The notes under the pieces were generated by a model. The model worked only from the letters and a program-made list of their open reading frames with translations, ran no database searches and was not told the origin of the DNA. This document shows positions 21,092 through 30,942 of a stretch of 64,000 bases of DNA, one piece after another. A program made the translations under genes and the position numbers. The DNA comes from CALZJC01 sp963781065 (lineage in GTDB: Bacteria > Acidobacteriota > Thermoanaerobaculia > Multivoradales > JAHEKO01). The stretch lies in contig CAWAET010000010.1 in NCBI GenBank assembly GCA_963781065.1, positions 15,071 to 79,070 on the forward strand, in the 5' to 3' direction. Position 1 is the first letter of the stretch; each line of letters opens with the position of its first letter.

Positions 21092-23960
21092 CTACTCGAC
21101 TGAAGGTAGATACTGCTGCCTCAGAGCCTGGTAGCGCGGCTCCTTTCGCAACTCCTCCAGCCACGGATCGCGCTCGACCGTCAGGGGATCGAAGCGATCC
21201 TCCAAGGCCCGAGAAATGTAGCTGATGGCCAATTCCCGATCCCCCATCATTTCATAGGTGCGGCCGATGTAGTAGCGGACGTGCACGGCGTCGATGGGCA
21301 GCGCCAGGAGCCGGCCCTGGAAAAACCGGGCTCGCTCGGTGTTCCCGAGCGCGGCGTGGGCGTCGCTGAGCAACATCAGGGCCTCGACGTTCTTCGGGTT
21401 CACCTCGTAAAGCGGCGTGGCGATCTCGATCAGTCGGTTCCAGGCCAGCTCGGCCGCGACCTTGTCTCCCGCCCAGTAGTAGGCGTGGCCGAGCCAGCTC
21501 CAGACGATCCAGTCGTTGAACGAGGGTGACTCGTCGAGCAGGTCACGAGCCCGCTCGAGCTCCCGGACCGCCTGGTCGTAGTGCTGCTCACGAAACTCCA
21601 GATAGCCGAGATTGCGGGCCGCCATGGGGTTCGGCTGCAGCTCGAGGGAGCGCTGAAAGTTCTCTTTCGCCGCCGCCACCTGGTTGAGCTCGTTGCGAGC
21701 GACCCCCAGGGCGTTGTGGACGAGGTAGTTCTCCGGCGTCAGGCGGCGGCTCTCGACGAACTGCTCGATGGCCTCTTCATAGCGGCCCGCCTCGACCAGG
21801 GTCTCGCCGAAGTCGTAGGGGTAGACCCACAGCCGGGGCTGTAGCTCGATCGCTTTACGAAACTCAGCCGCGGACTCTTCCCGCCGGCCTTCGAGAAAGG
21901 CGTTCCACGCCGACCAGCGATGGGCCTCGGCATTGCCGGGCTCGAGCTCCAGCGCTCGCTCCAGCTCCAGCCGGGCGCGGCGGTACTCGCCCACCTCGAG
22001 ATAGCCCCGGCCGACCGTCACCAGCACCGCGGGCTGATCCCGGCCGAGCTGACTGGCTCGCTCGCAGCTGGCGATGGCCCGGGTGCTGAACTCCGTGCGG
22101 CCCGTCTTGTGGAAGCTCTGCCAGAGGGCTTCGCACATCGCGGCCTGGGTGGGGCCATAGAGTGGATCTTCTTCGCTCGCGCGTCCGAGGACCTCGATCG
22201 CCGCCTCGAGGTTACCTGGCTTCTCGTAGCGCTTGAGATACCCCACGCCCTGCAGGTACAGGGTGTAGGCTGCGGCAGAGGTCGTCTGGCCCTCCCCGCC
22301 CGAGGGGCGGGCACTGGCGGGCGCGTCCAACCCGAAGAGATCAGCCAGCTCGTTCAAGACACGGTCCCTCAGCGTCGGGCTGAGCGGCGCCGCCAGGGTC
22401 TTGGAATCGAGCGTCCGTGGAGGTTGCCGGGTGGGGTCGATGAGATTCAGGATCATCTCGGTCGTCGAGGTGATCTGCTGCACACTGCCGGTCAGCACGG
22501 TGTCGACACCAAAGATCCTGCGAGCGTCGGCGGACGTGGTCACGTGCTGCCGGAAGATCTCGTTGGCCGGCACGGTGGCAAGCAAGCCCTGCTCCGCCCC
22601 CAGGTGCGAGACCATGCTGGTCACCGAGTGCATCAGGCCGTCGACCAGAGCCTCGTTCTCGGGGCTGGCGCCGAGGCTATTGATGAACGGCAGGACCGCC
22701 ACCAGTCTCTCCGGCGGCGCCGGCGCGGCGGCGAACGGGCGCAACAGCGCCTGCCGGCTGACCGGTACCGCCAGCGCGACCGCGAGCAGGACGAGGAGCG
22801 CCATCACGGCGCCGGTCAAGCGCCTTGCTCCGCGGGCGGGCCGGCGCCGCCGCCGCCACCGTGCCGCCGCCGGCGCTGAAGTCATAGGAAGCGGTGACGC
22901 GAAGAAAGCTGCCCAGGGCGGCGAGAAGCTGGTCGACGCCGGCACAGCGGTGGTCCTTGTCCTTCACCAGGCAGCCGAGCACGATCTTCTCCAGCTCCGC
23001 CGGGATCTCCGGGTCGATCTGGCTCGGCGGCGCCGGCTCCTGATTCAGTACCGCGTTGAGGATGGCCACCTCGGAGGTGCCCTTGAACGGCCGCTCGCCG
23101 GTGAGCATCTCGTAGAACATCACGCCCAGCGCCCAGACGTCCGCGCGCTGGTCGACCCGCTCCCCCGCTGCCTGCTCCGGGCTCATGTAGGCCACGGTGC
23201 CCATCGTGGTGCCGGTCCGGGTCAGGTCGTTGCCCTCGATCTTGGCCAGGCCGAAGTCGAGGATCTTGGCGACGCCGTGGTCGGCGCCGGGCTCCGGCGG
23301 GGTGACGATGACGTTGGCCGGCTTCATGTCCCGGTGGAGGATCCCCCGGGCGTGGGCCGCGGCGAGACCGCTGGCGATCTGGGTGATGTAGTCGAGGGCG
23401 GCTTCGATCGTCAGCCGGCCGGCGGCCATCTTCTGCCGCAACGTCTCGCCCCCATAGTGGGCCATGACGATGTAGATCTTGCCGTCCTCGGTCTCGCTGA
23501 TCTCGTGGATCGTGCAGATGTTGTTGTGGTCGAGCGCCGAGGCCGACCTGGCCTCGGCGAAGAAGCGCTCGCGCGCCCCGGGCTCGTCGCTGAGCGACAG
23601 CAGCAGGAACTTGAGCGCCACCGGCCGGTGGAGGCGGGTGTCGAGGGCCTTGTAGACGACCCCCATGCCACCCTTGCCCAGGCGCTCCTGGATCTCGTAA
23701 TGGCCGATCCGGGTACCGGCCAGCCGGTAGGGGTCGCCCCCCTCGACCGGGCGAGCGCCGACCGAGGTCCATGTCGGCAGGTCTTCCGCGCCTCCGGGCA
23801 GCGTCGATGCCTCCTCGACGGACGCGGCGAGGGCCGCTTCGACTCGGGCCCGCAGCTCCCGATCGCCGTCGCAGGCGCTGTCCAGAAACGCCGCCCGCTC
23901 GTCTGCGGGCATGGCCGACGCCTGGGCGACGAGGTGGTCCGCTCGATCTGGGGGGGACAT
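21092..23960 (-). CDS. Ser/Thr protein kinase with transmembrane segment and TPR sensor domain (one frameshift)
   Basis: The protein has about 955 residues. The Hanks-type kinase domain has the P-loop RLGKGGMGVVYKALD, VAIK-like Lys in PVALKFLLL, catalytic loop ILHRDMKPANVIV, DFG in KILDFGLAKI and the APE-like MSPEQAAGE. One frame break lies near 22840 (after LLAALGSFLRVTASYDFSAG). In the next frame there is a transmembrane helix, VMALLVLLAVALAVPV, then a TolB-like domain (VAVLPFINSLGASPENEALV, DTVLTGSVQQI) and about ten TPR-like helical pairs. This is the common acidobacterial sensor-kinase layout with the TPR/TolB part outside the membrane. The CHAT protease gene follows at 26 bp, and the Hcp-like gene is divergent. 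Confidence 0.87.
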
Positions 23961-24102
23961 CTTCGGGAGGTCTCAGGGAAACCGGCGACCGACTGCCGAT
24001 CATTAGTCACGAGATTGTATCTGTCAGACAGGAGACGGTTACGGACCGGGGACCGGTCACGGCGGCGTCCCTGTTGGGACCGCGACCCTGTAGGATTGAC
24101 CC

Positions 24103-24720
24103 ATGCAGCCACCCGTGAGGGGCTTTCTCAAGCTGGTCCGGGAGGGCTCGGTCGAGACGCAGGCGACGTCGCGAGCCGGCCAGGCGGGCTGGACCGAGGT
24201 CTACGCGTGGGCCCATGCCGTCGACTCGCCGCGCGACGCCGCGTCGGGCCGGCCCACCGGAAAACGCCGGCATGGGCCGCTGATCGTGACCCGGCCGATC
24301 GACCCGACCAGCCAGCAGTTGATGGCGGCGCTGGTCGACGGCGTGGTCTTCGCTGAGGTCGTGGTCGAGACCTGGCGCCCGACGGCCTCCAGCGAGCGCC
24401 AACGACCCGACGCGAGCGACCTGCTCGATCTGCCCCTCGAGAAGGCCCTGGACCTCTATGTGGAGAGGCTACGGCAGAGCCGGCTCGAGGGAAAGCGCGG
24501 CCTCACGATCCGGCTCCTCGACGCCTCGGTGACGAGCATTGAGACCGAGATGGTCGATGGCGTCGTCCTCGAGCACGTCGCCTTCGACTACCGGCGGATC
24601 GCCTGGTCCTGGGGAGAAGCGGCTGGCGAGTTGACCGTCGCAAACGACAGCGCCCCGGCTGCGCCGACACAACCGCGAACTCCCGCCGACACGGACGACG
24701 ACACTTCGTTTGATGCTTGA
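24103..24720 (+). CDS. Hcp-like (T6SS tube family) protein
   Basis: A 205-aa protein. The fold signature of Hcp is visible: GFLKLVREGSVETQ, then GWTEVYAWAHAVDSP (strand plus SWG-like turn), GKRRHGPLIVTRPIDPTSQQ (the KHxPLxVTKxxDxASP pattern) and, near the end, VVLEHVAFDYRRIAWSWGE (the VSFxYxKIxWxY pattern). A helical insertion of about 45 aa (LDLPLEKALDLYVERLRQS) replaces the usual loop. No other T6SS or contractile-system gene is in the window, so it is an orphan here. It is divergent from the kinase gene by 142 bp. It could equally be an effector-carrier or a stand-alone ring protein. Confidence 0.68.
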   Translation: MQPPVRGFLKLVREGSVETQATSRAGQAGWTEVYAWAHAVDSPRDAASGRPTGKRRHGPLIVTRPIDPTSQQLMAALVDGVVFAEVVVETWRPTASSERQRPDASDLLDLPLEKALDLYVERLRQSRLEGKRGLTIRLLDASVTSIETEMVDGVVLEHVAFDYRRIAWSWGEAAGELTVANDSAPAAPTQPRTPADTDDDTSFDA

Positions 24721-24816
24721 CAGCAAGGCCGCGCGGCGAGCAACGACGCCTACCTTGCGCAGCAAGCGCAAGGGCAACTTCGTCAGGCCCTGGAGGCGAT
24801 CTCGGCCCGGCGGCCG

Positions 24817-25626
24817 CTAGGGACAGGTGGGGAACGCGGCCGCGTCCACCGTGATCATCCCCTTCCCCGGATTCGAGAACGTCCGCGTCTCACCGGACAG
24901 CAGGTCCTCCACCACCACCTTGAACGAGGCCGCCGTCAGGGACCCGACGCCGACCCAGAAATGGTCGTTCATCGAGCAGCGATCCACGAGCTCTACGTAG
25001 ACATCGGAGTTGTTCGGGTTGGTCGAGAAGAACCAGCCCCACCGAGCGCTGCGGATGTCGACCCGCCCCTGCTGGGAACCCACGTCAACCTGCACCTTGA
25101 ACCTCTTGTTGCCGATCACGCACAGGGTCGTGCCGTCGGCCCGGCACAGCGCCCGGTTGATCGCCCGGCAATCCACCTTGACGAAGTCGAGCATCGTGCC
25201 GCCGGTGGGCCCGCCCTCGACCATGAAGCCCACCACCATCTGGTCGGCCGAGAAGTCGGGAAAGTCCCAGCTGAAGCGGGCCGCCGGGTTGAAGGGCCTC
25301 GACTTGCGAGACAGCGTGCGCAGGGTCTCCCCATCCTCACCGAAGATCTCGCCCTCGAGCTGGATGTTCATCCCGCGCCTGAGCGCGCCGCGGTTCCTCG
25401 CGGTGGCCAGGCACTGAAGCGAGTTCACGGTCCCACCGCTGGTCGAAAAGGCCGGCGCCAGCCACACCATTCCCACCCCTATCGACGAGGCCGGCACCGG
25501 GGAATCCAGGTTGATGACGTTGGTGGCGTTCGAGGTCAGGAACTCCTCACGTGCCTGGCCCAGAGCCGGCAACGCGACCAGGGCTCCTCCCAGGCAGAGC
25601 AACATGATGACTCGGCTTCTTCGCAT
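24817..25626 (-). CDS. Exported protein of unknown function under riboswitch control
   Basis: A 269-aa protein starting at ATG 25626 (MRRSRVIMLLCLGGALVALP, then ALGQA: a clear signal peptide) with GAGGAGG nine bases upstream. The mature part is beta-rich (NLDSPVPASSIGVGMVWLAP, FSWDFPDFSADQMVVGFMVE) with a few Cys and ends CP. No family is recognised. A c-di-GMP-I-type aptamer and a promoter of the five-site family lie in the long leader. This suggests production is tied to the motile/sessile switch; adhesion or matrix functions would fit but are not shown by the sequence. Confidence 0.6.
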   Translation of the reverse strand: MRRSRVIMLLCLGGALVALPALGQAREEFLTSNATNVINLDSPVPASSIGVGMVWLAPAFSTSGGTVNSLQCLATARNRGALRRGMNIQLEGEIFGEDGETLRTLSRKSRPFNPAARFSWDFPDFSADQMVVGFMVEGGPTGGTMLDFVKVDCRAINRALCRADGTTLCVIGNKRFKVQVDVGSQQGRVDIRSARWGWFFSTNPNNSDVYVELVDRCSMNDHFWVGVGSLTAASFKVVVEDLLSGETRTFSNPGKGMITVDAAAFPTCP

Positions 25627-25699
25627 GACGTCCTCCTCTGCTTCCCGGACCGTGTCCATTCGGGAGCGGGACCCTCACGGGACCCGGCTCCGTCCCGAT

Positions 25700-25810
25700 G
25701 CGCCCTTCGGCAACCCGGCAGTCTTGGGTCTCCGTTGTGGTCAGTCGCGGAGAGGCGAGGACCCGTGGCTTTGCGAAACCGAGCTTTCACTCGGCAGTGC
25801 CGTTGTCGGG
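25700..25810 (-). promoter_or_regulatory. GEMM (cyclic di-GMP-I class) riboswitch
   Basis: On the minus strand the core runs hairpin CCGAGU-GAAA-GCUCGG, then the invariant CGCAAAGCCACGGGUCC, then a second helix, then UGCCGGGUUGCCGAAG. This is the GEMM-I order: GNRA tetraloop, CGCAAAGCCA strand, and a tetraloop-receptor-side helix GCCGGGUUGCCG. Downstream, a CGGGAC/GUCCCG hairpin before the Shine-Dalgarno sequence could be the expression platform. Some GEMM variants bind 3',3'-cGAMP instead; specificity cannot be assigned by eye. Confidence 0.82.
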
Positions 25811-25818
25811 GCAGGTCG

Positions 25819-25863
25819 AGATTACGCCTTGCATTACGCTCGTGGCACCACCCCAACGGGTAG
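25819..25863 (-). promoter_or_regulatory. Inverted-repeat promoter, site 1 (upstream of riboswitch)
   Basis: Minus strand: CTACCC-GTTG-GGGTGG (25863-25848), a 21-bp spacer, then CGTAATCT (25826-25819), where TAATCT is a fair -10 box. There is no -35 hexamer at the expected place, suggesting that a protein bound to the dyad activates the promoter. The same layout recurs at four other places in this window. Confidence 0.55.
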
Positions 25864-26011
25864 GCAAGCCTGGGGTCCCTTGGATCTCCGCCCCGCAGCG
25901 CGATCCCGGCGCCCCGCTAGCCTCGGTCAGGATAGAATCGCAGTCAATCAACAATCGAGATGACAGCGACTCGCCCCGGCCCGGCAGGGCGGTGTCGCCG
26001 GAGGAGATGCC

Positions 26012-27226
26012 ATGGATACCAGATCGTGTTTCAGTGCCCTTCTCTCCGGCCTCGCGCTCGGCCTGGTCGCGGCGGGCGCGGCCCTACCGGCGGCCGCCCA
26101 GGATTCCGCCGCCGCCCAGGACACCGTAGCCGTCGTGGTCACCGATGCCTTCGCCTACGATCCCGACGTGCGGGTCGAGACGGCCTCCGGGTCCGCGGCC
26201 CAGATCGCCGCCGCGAACGCCACCGCCGCGCTCGAGGCCGCGAGCACGAACGGTGAGTACAAGACCATTCAGCTGGACGGGCTGCTGGCCGTGCGGGTGT
26301 CGAGCCTGGAGGCCCTCGCGGGCCCCGGTGCGGGCAACTGCTCCGCCCTGCGGCTGACCTTCGACCTCGCTGTCTTCCCGAATACGGTGCCGTTTCGCTG
26401 TACCGCCGATCTGGTGGTCTTCAATCTCGCCCTGATCGATCGGGAGGAAGAGCCCGCTTGGCAGAACCTGGTCGCCAAGCGCCGCGGCACCACCGCCTAC
26501 ACCCAGATTTCGCTCGTGCCCCCCGGCGGCGACGAGCCGCTGCCGAGCAGCGCGACCGATCGCAAGATCCGGCTCTTCAACCGGTGGTACGCCGCCCTGG
26601 CGGTCTTCGGCTTCGCCGTCGTCACCTGGGGCTTTGTGCGCCTCGCCCGGGAGTCCAACATGCTGCGGGACAGCGGCCAGAAGCGGCGCCAGGGCGATCC
26701 GCTGCGTCCCTACAGCCTGGCCCGCGTCCAATCGGCGTGGTGGTTCTTCCTCGTCCTGTTCAGCTTCATCTTCATCTCGTTGATCAACGGCACCCTGACC
26801 GATATCCCCAATACCGTTCTCGGCCTTATGGGGATCGCCGGCGGCACCTTCCTCACTTCGGAGTTGGTGGACTCCTCGCGGCGGAAGCGGCCCGAGAGCC
26901 AAGGCAGGCCGGCGGCGGTGGCGTCGCGCGAGTTCACCGGCTTCTTCAACGACATCTTCTCCGACGCCGGTGGCGTCGCCTTCCACCGCTTCCAGATGTT
27001 CGTCTGGACCCTGGCGCTGGGCGGCATCTTCGTCATCCGGGTGCTGCGCAATCTCGACATGCCCGACTTCGACGAATCGGTCCTGTATCTGATGGGCATC
27101 AGCAGCGGCACCTACCTGGGAATGAAGATCCCGGAGACACCCAAGAGCGAGGGGCCTGCGCACCAGCCTCCGGTCGCGGACGGCGACGAGTTGCGGCCCA
27201 TGCCCAACCAGCGCGAGTTCGACTGA
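26012..27226 (+). CDS. Membrane protein of unknown function
   Basis: A 404-aa protein with signal peptide MDTRSCFSALLSGLALGLVA. An extracytoplasmic domain of about 160 aa follows (DTVAVVVTDAFAYDPDVRVE, QLDGLLAVRVSSLEAL, two Cys). Five hydrophobic segments fill the C-terminal half: YAALAVFGFAVVTWGFVRLA, WWFFLVLFSFIFISLI, TVLGLMGIAGGTFLTS, FQMFVWTLALGGIFVIRVL and VLYLMGISSGTYLGMKI. The last and third share a GIxxGTxL pattern, hinting at an internal duplication. Similar proteins are seen in Acidobacteriota and Proteobacteria without assigned function. A GGATAGAAT box at about 25930 may be its -10. It is convergent with nosL. Confidence 0.65.
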   Translation: MDTRSCFSALLSGLALGLVAAGAALPAAAQDSAAAQDTVAVVVTDAFAYDPDVRVETASGSAAQIAAANATAALEAASTNGEYKTIQLDGLLAVRVSSLEALAGPGAGNCSALRLTFDLAVFPNTVPFRCTADLVVFNLALIDREEEPAWQNLVAKRRGTTAYTQISLVPPGGDEPLPSSATDRKIRLFNRWYAALAVFGFAVVTWGFVRLARESNMLRDSGQKRRQGDPLRPYSLARVQSAWWFFLVLFSFIFISLINGTLTDIPNTVLGLMGIAGGTFLTSELVDSSRRKRPESQGRPAAVASREFTGFFNDIFSDAGGVAFHRFQMFVWTLALGGIFVIRVLRNLDMPDFDESVLYLMGISSGTYLGMKIPETPKSEGPAHQPPVADGDELRPMPNQREFD

Positions 27227-27271
27227 CGATGTTCGGACCCGAACCGGCGCTTCCGCAGCGACCGGCCCGGG

Positions 27272-27688
27272 CTACGGCGCTACCGGCATCGGCCAACCGT
27301 CGAGCCAGCGCGACGGCTGAGTGCCGCCGATAGCCCGCGTCGCGGTCGCCGCGGCCTCCTTCGAGCCGAAGGCGAGGATGCCCGAGGCCATGGGCGTGCC
27401 CCCCTCGGGGTCGACGACGAACCACGCCTCCTCGACCCGCCGCCACGCTTCGGTCTCGTCGTGGACCCATGCCGTTACCGGAGCGGGATCGTCCCGCGAG
27501 CCGAGAAGCTCCCGCAGACAGCCGGGGTCGTCGAATCGGAGCGCCCGCCCCGCGACCACCGCGCCGGCGGCGTGCCGCTGCTCGCTGATCACCATGCGGC
27601 AGTGGTCGCAGATGTCCTCGCCGTAGAGGATTCGTGGCGGCCCCGAAGTCGCATCGCCGGCACAGCCGGCGAGCAGCAGCGCCGCCAC
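27272..27688 (-). CDS. nosL: Nitrous oxide reductase copper-delivery lipoprotein NosL
   Basis: A 138-aa protein starting at GTG 27688 with a short lipoprotein signal (AALLLAGC). The metal site YGEDICDHCRMVISEQRH contains the CxxC and Met used by NosL to bind Cu(I). The rest (WFVVDPEGGTPMASGILAFG) matches the NosL fold. NosL supplies copper to apo-NosZ in the periplasm. It is the last gene of the nos cluster, 22 bp after nosY. The start could lie slightly further upstream if a base is missing. Confidence 0.88.
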   Translation of the reverse strand: MAALLLAGCAGDATSGPPRILYGEDICDHCRMVISEQRHAAGAVVAGRALRFDDPGCLRELLGSRDDPAPVTAWVHDETEAWRRVEEAWFVVDPEGGTPMASGILAFGSKEAAATATRAIGGTQPSRWLDGWPMPVAP

Positions 27689-27709
27689 GACCCAGCCGGC
27701 CGGAGCCGC

Positions 27710-28550
27710 TCACAGCGCGCCGCGCCTCCGCAGCACCAGCAGGGCGCCGACGAGCGGCAACACCGTCCAGGCGAGCAGCAGGACGAGCAGCAGCGGCAGC
27801 AGCCCGTCGCCCACGGTGCGGGTGGCGTAGAGCCCGGCCGGTCCGAGGCTCTCGAGCCCGCCGCGCAGCAGCAGGACCGCGCTCAGCTTGAACTGCTGCA
27901 GCGGGTTGATGCACCGTCATCCACAGCAGATACCGCGGCTCGAGCCGCAGCATGAGCGAGGTGGCCATCACTCCCAGGTCGCCCAGGAAGACGAAGCCGA
28001 ACCAGGCGAACAGCGCCAGACCGGTCGCCACCGAGGCCCGCTCGACCAGGGCCGAGATCAGCAGGCCGAGGCTGACCGAGGCGGCGGCCAGGAGCAGGGT
28101 CAGCGCCAGAAAGCCGGCGAACGAGCCGGCGCCCGAGGCGCCGCTGCGCCTGCCGATCGCCAGCGCGGCCAGCGCCGAAGCCCAGCAGCAGGGCGACAAA
28201 GGTCGAGGCGGTGAGGCCCAGGAACTTGCCCAGCAGGTACTCGCCGACCGAGATCGGCTGGGCCAGGGTGTAGAGCAGCTGGCCGCGCTCGCGCTCGCCG
28301 GCGATCGCCGCCGAGCCCAGGCGTCAGCCCCATGAGCGGCACCACCAGCAGGACCAGGTTGATCAGGCTGGCCGTGGTCCGGCCCAGTCCGGCAAAGCCG
28401 GCCCGCGCCGCCCCGGCCAGGCTGAGGTAGGACAGCGCCAGGGCGAGCAGCGGTGAAGGCCACCGCATAGAGCAGGAACCAGCGGTTGCGCCGCGCGTCG
28501 CGCATCTCCTTGGCGCACAGCACCGCCGTGGTTCGCAGGCTAGGCGCCAC
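27710..28550 (-). CDS. nosY: ABC transporter permease NosY (frameshifted)
   Basis: This is the membrane subunit of the NosDFY complex that matures the copper centre of N2O reductase. It starts at GTG 28550, overlapping the end of nosF by 11 bp (…TTAVLCAKEMRDARRNRWFL). Family-like segments include the FARASVATGLALFAWFGFVF-type helices, LGDLGVMATSLMLRLEPRYL and LLWMTVHQP. The last helix region (LLPLLLVLLLAWTVLPLVGA-like) ends at a TGA at 27712-27710. Indels near 28455, 28320, 28180 and 27915 scatter the protein over three frames. The assignment relies on position plus hydrophobic pattern as well as on the motifs quoted. Confidence 0.8.
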
Positions 28551-29496
28551 TACCGCTCCCCCGCCGGTCGACCAGGTCGACCTCGAAATCGAGCAGCTCG
28601 ATGCCGGCGCTCGTCGAGCGCCCGGATCGGCGCCAGCTTGGCCTCGGCGCTCACCTCGACCACCAGGTGGTCGCCCAGCCGGCGCGGCGCGAGGCCCGCC
28701 GCGGCGAGGGTCGCGGCGGCCGCCTCGACCCGCCCGGGCCGGACGCGCAGCCACAGCTCCGCCCGCCGGCCGCCGTCCCACAGCACCTCGCGCCGGCGGT
28801 CCGTCGGCCACCAGGCGCCCGGCATCGAGGTACAGCACCCGGTCGGCCAGCGACAGCACCTCTTCCGGCCGGTGGGACGAGAACAGCAGGGTCAGGCCGG
28901 CCTGCTTGAGCCCGCCCAGCAAGGCGATGAAGTCGGCCCGGGCGCGGGCGTCGAGGTTGGCGGTGGGCTCGTCGAGCAGCAGGATCGGCGGCTCGGAGAG
29001 CAGCGCCAGCGCCAGCGCCAGGCGCTGCCGCTGGCCGCCGGACAGCTCGCCCACCCGCTTGCTCCTGCTGCAGCTCCAGACCGAGCCGCGCCAGGACCGC
29101 GGCGATCCGTCCGGCCGGCGCCCGCCGCAGCCGCGCGAACAGCTGCAGGGTCTCGCCCACCTCGAGGTCCCGCTGCAGGGCGATCTCTTGCGGCACGAAG
29201 CCGATCGCGGCGCGCGCCGCGCGGCCGTGGCGCCGGGGATCGACTCCGGCCACCCGCACTTCACCGTCGAACGGCACGACGCCCAGCAGCAGCCGCAGCA
29301 GCGTCGTCTTGCCGGCTCCGTTGGGACCCCACACCGCCACCGACTCGCCGGGAACGACGTCGAAAGTGACCTCGTCCAGCGCCACCGTCTCGCCGAACGA
29401 CTTGGACACGCCGACGGCCTGGAGGATCGGCGCCGGCCCGCCCTGGGCTTCCGCCGCCCGCCGCGCCGGCGCCGCGCCGTCTGCCACGGCTCCCAC
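28540..29496 (-). CDS. nosF: ABC transporter ATPase NosF (frameshifted; in one frame with nosD)
   Basis: Walker A is in VWGPNGAGKTTLLRLLLG. The Q-loop is GFVPQEIALQRDLEVGETL, the signature is ELSGGQRQRLALALAL, Walker B is PPILLLDEPTANLDA, and the switch His is in LTLLFSSHRPEE. The domain opens ILQAVGVSKSFGETVALDEV. A GTG at 29496 or 29487 could be its own start, but no stop codon separates it from nosD upstream, so a NosD-NosF fusion is possible. Indels near 29055, 28805 and 28610 break the C-terminal half. The corrected end is TAG at 28542-28540, overlapping nosY. It energises NosDFY during NosZ copper-site assembly. Confidence 0.87.
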
Positions 29497-30939
29497 CTTC
29501 CGCTCGGCCGCCGCCGGCGCGGCCACCAGCACCGCCGCCAGCAGCAGCAGCGAGAGGCCCAGCCCGCGGAAGCCGAGCCCCGTGCCGGCGGCCAGCGGCG
29601 GGCAGCCGTCCGGCTCGGCCGGCGTCATCCGCGGCGTCGAGTCCACCACCTTGGGCCGCGGCCGGATCAGCGGCAGGGTGCGGGCCGCCACCTCGAGCGC
29701 CTCCTTGGCCGGGCTGTAGAGGAACAGCTTGAGCGCCGGCACGCCGGTCCGACAGGTCCTCGAACAGCAGGTCGGCCTGGAAGGGCACGTCGCCGACGCC
29801 GTCGCCGTCGCCGTCGTAGCCGGCGTAGGTGCTCCAGAAGTTGCCCCGCCAGAGGTTCGCCGCGGCGTCGGCGCCGCTGCCGGCGATCTCCACCTGCTGC
29901 TGGTTGTCGACGAAGCTGTTGCCGAGAAAGCTGCCGCGCCGCACGTTGGGCAGGATCGAGACGCCGACGTCGTTGCCGGCGAAGCAGGTTGCCCGACAGC
30001 TCGATGCGGCTCGCCGACTCGCGCGGGCTGTTGTCGAGAAAGGCGCCGATGCGGTTGCCGACGAACCGGTTGCCGGTGATCTCGGCGTCGTCCATGTCCT
30101 TGAGGCCGACGCCGAAGCCGCTCGGCCCGTGGTTGCCGCTGATCGTGTTGCGCCGCAGCCGCAGCCGCCGCGAGTACATCAGGAAGGCGCCGACCGAGTT
30201 GTCGAGCAGCAGGTTGCCCTCGATCGCGGCGTCGTCGCAGTACATGAAGTGCAGGCCGTAGCGGCCGCCCGCGACCGTGTTGCCCCGCACCGTCAGCCGT
30301 TCCGAGTACCACAGCACCACGTCGCGGCTGCCGCTGACGCGGTTGCCCTCGATGCGCACGTCGTCGCTGTACCAGACGCGTATCGCGTCGCCGCGGCGCG
30401 GCACGATCGAGCCGCTTGCTGGTGATCACGTTGTCGACGATCTCCGAGCGCGACGACTTGCGCAGATAGATGCCGAACAGGACGTCTTCGAAGCGGTTGC
30501 CGGCGATGCGGCCGTCAGGGCTCTCGTCGAGCGTCAGGCCGGAGTTCTCCTCGTCGAGCGAGCTGCCGCTGCCGCGGATGACGAAGCCCGAGATCGTCGT
30601 GCCGGGTGCGCGCACCGAGATGACCGTGCCGCGGCCCGGGCCCTCGATCACCGGCCAGCCGCGGCCGACCAGCGATACCGGCCGGTCGATGGTGAGGGGC
30701 CCGCGGTGGCGGCCGCCGTCGACGATCACCCGGTCGCCCGGCCCGGCAAGGCGCAGGACCTCCGCCAGCCGGGCCTCGTCGCCGCCCGCCACCCGCCACT
30801 CGCGGGCCCGGGCCGGCCCGGCGGCCGGGGCCCAGGCCAGCGCCACCAGCGTCAGCGCCGCCGCCGCGGCGAGCGTCGGACGACTCCGGCCCTCGCCGCC
30901 CGGCACCGCTTCGCCGGCATCATCGGGCGACGGCGCCAC
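29497..30939 (-). CDS. nosD: Periplasmic copper-site maturation protein NosD (frameshifted)
   Basis: A right-handed beta-helix protein of the NosD family. It starts at GTG 30939 with a signal peptide (LAAAAALTLVALAWAPAAG) and continues VIVDGGRHRGPLTIDRPVSL, TTISGFVIRGSGSS and NRFEDVLFGIYLRKS. Many carbohydrate-binding/CASH-type repeats follow (IEGNRVSGSRDVVLWYS, AAIEGNLLLDNSVGAFLMYS, AEITGNRFVGNRIGAFLDNS). It ends NLWRGNFWSTYAGYDGDGDG, LKLFLYSPAKEALEVAARTL and a C-terminal helix, GLGLSLLLLAAVLVAAP. Indels lie at about 30415, 29985 and 29750. The frame runs on into nosF without a stop. The start lies 4 bp after the nosB-like stop. Confidence 0.87.
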
Positions 30940-30942
30940 GGG

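Noticed and set aside
24103..24720. A type VI secretion locus around the Hcp-like gene
   Set aside because: No TssB/C, TssM, VgrG or ClpV-type gene is present in the window. Only the Hcp-like fold is supported.
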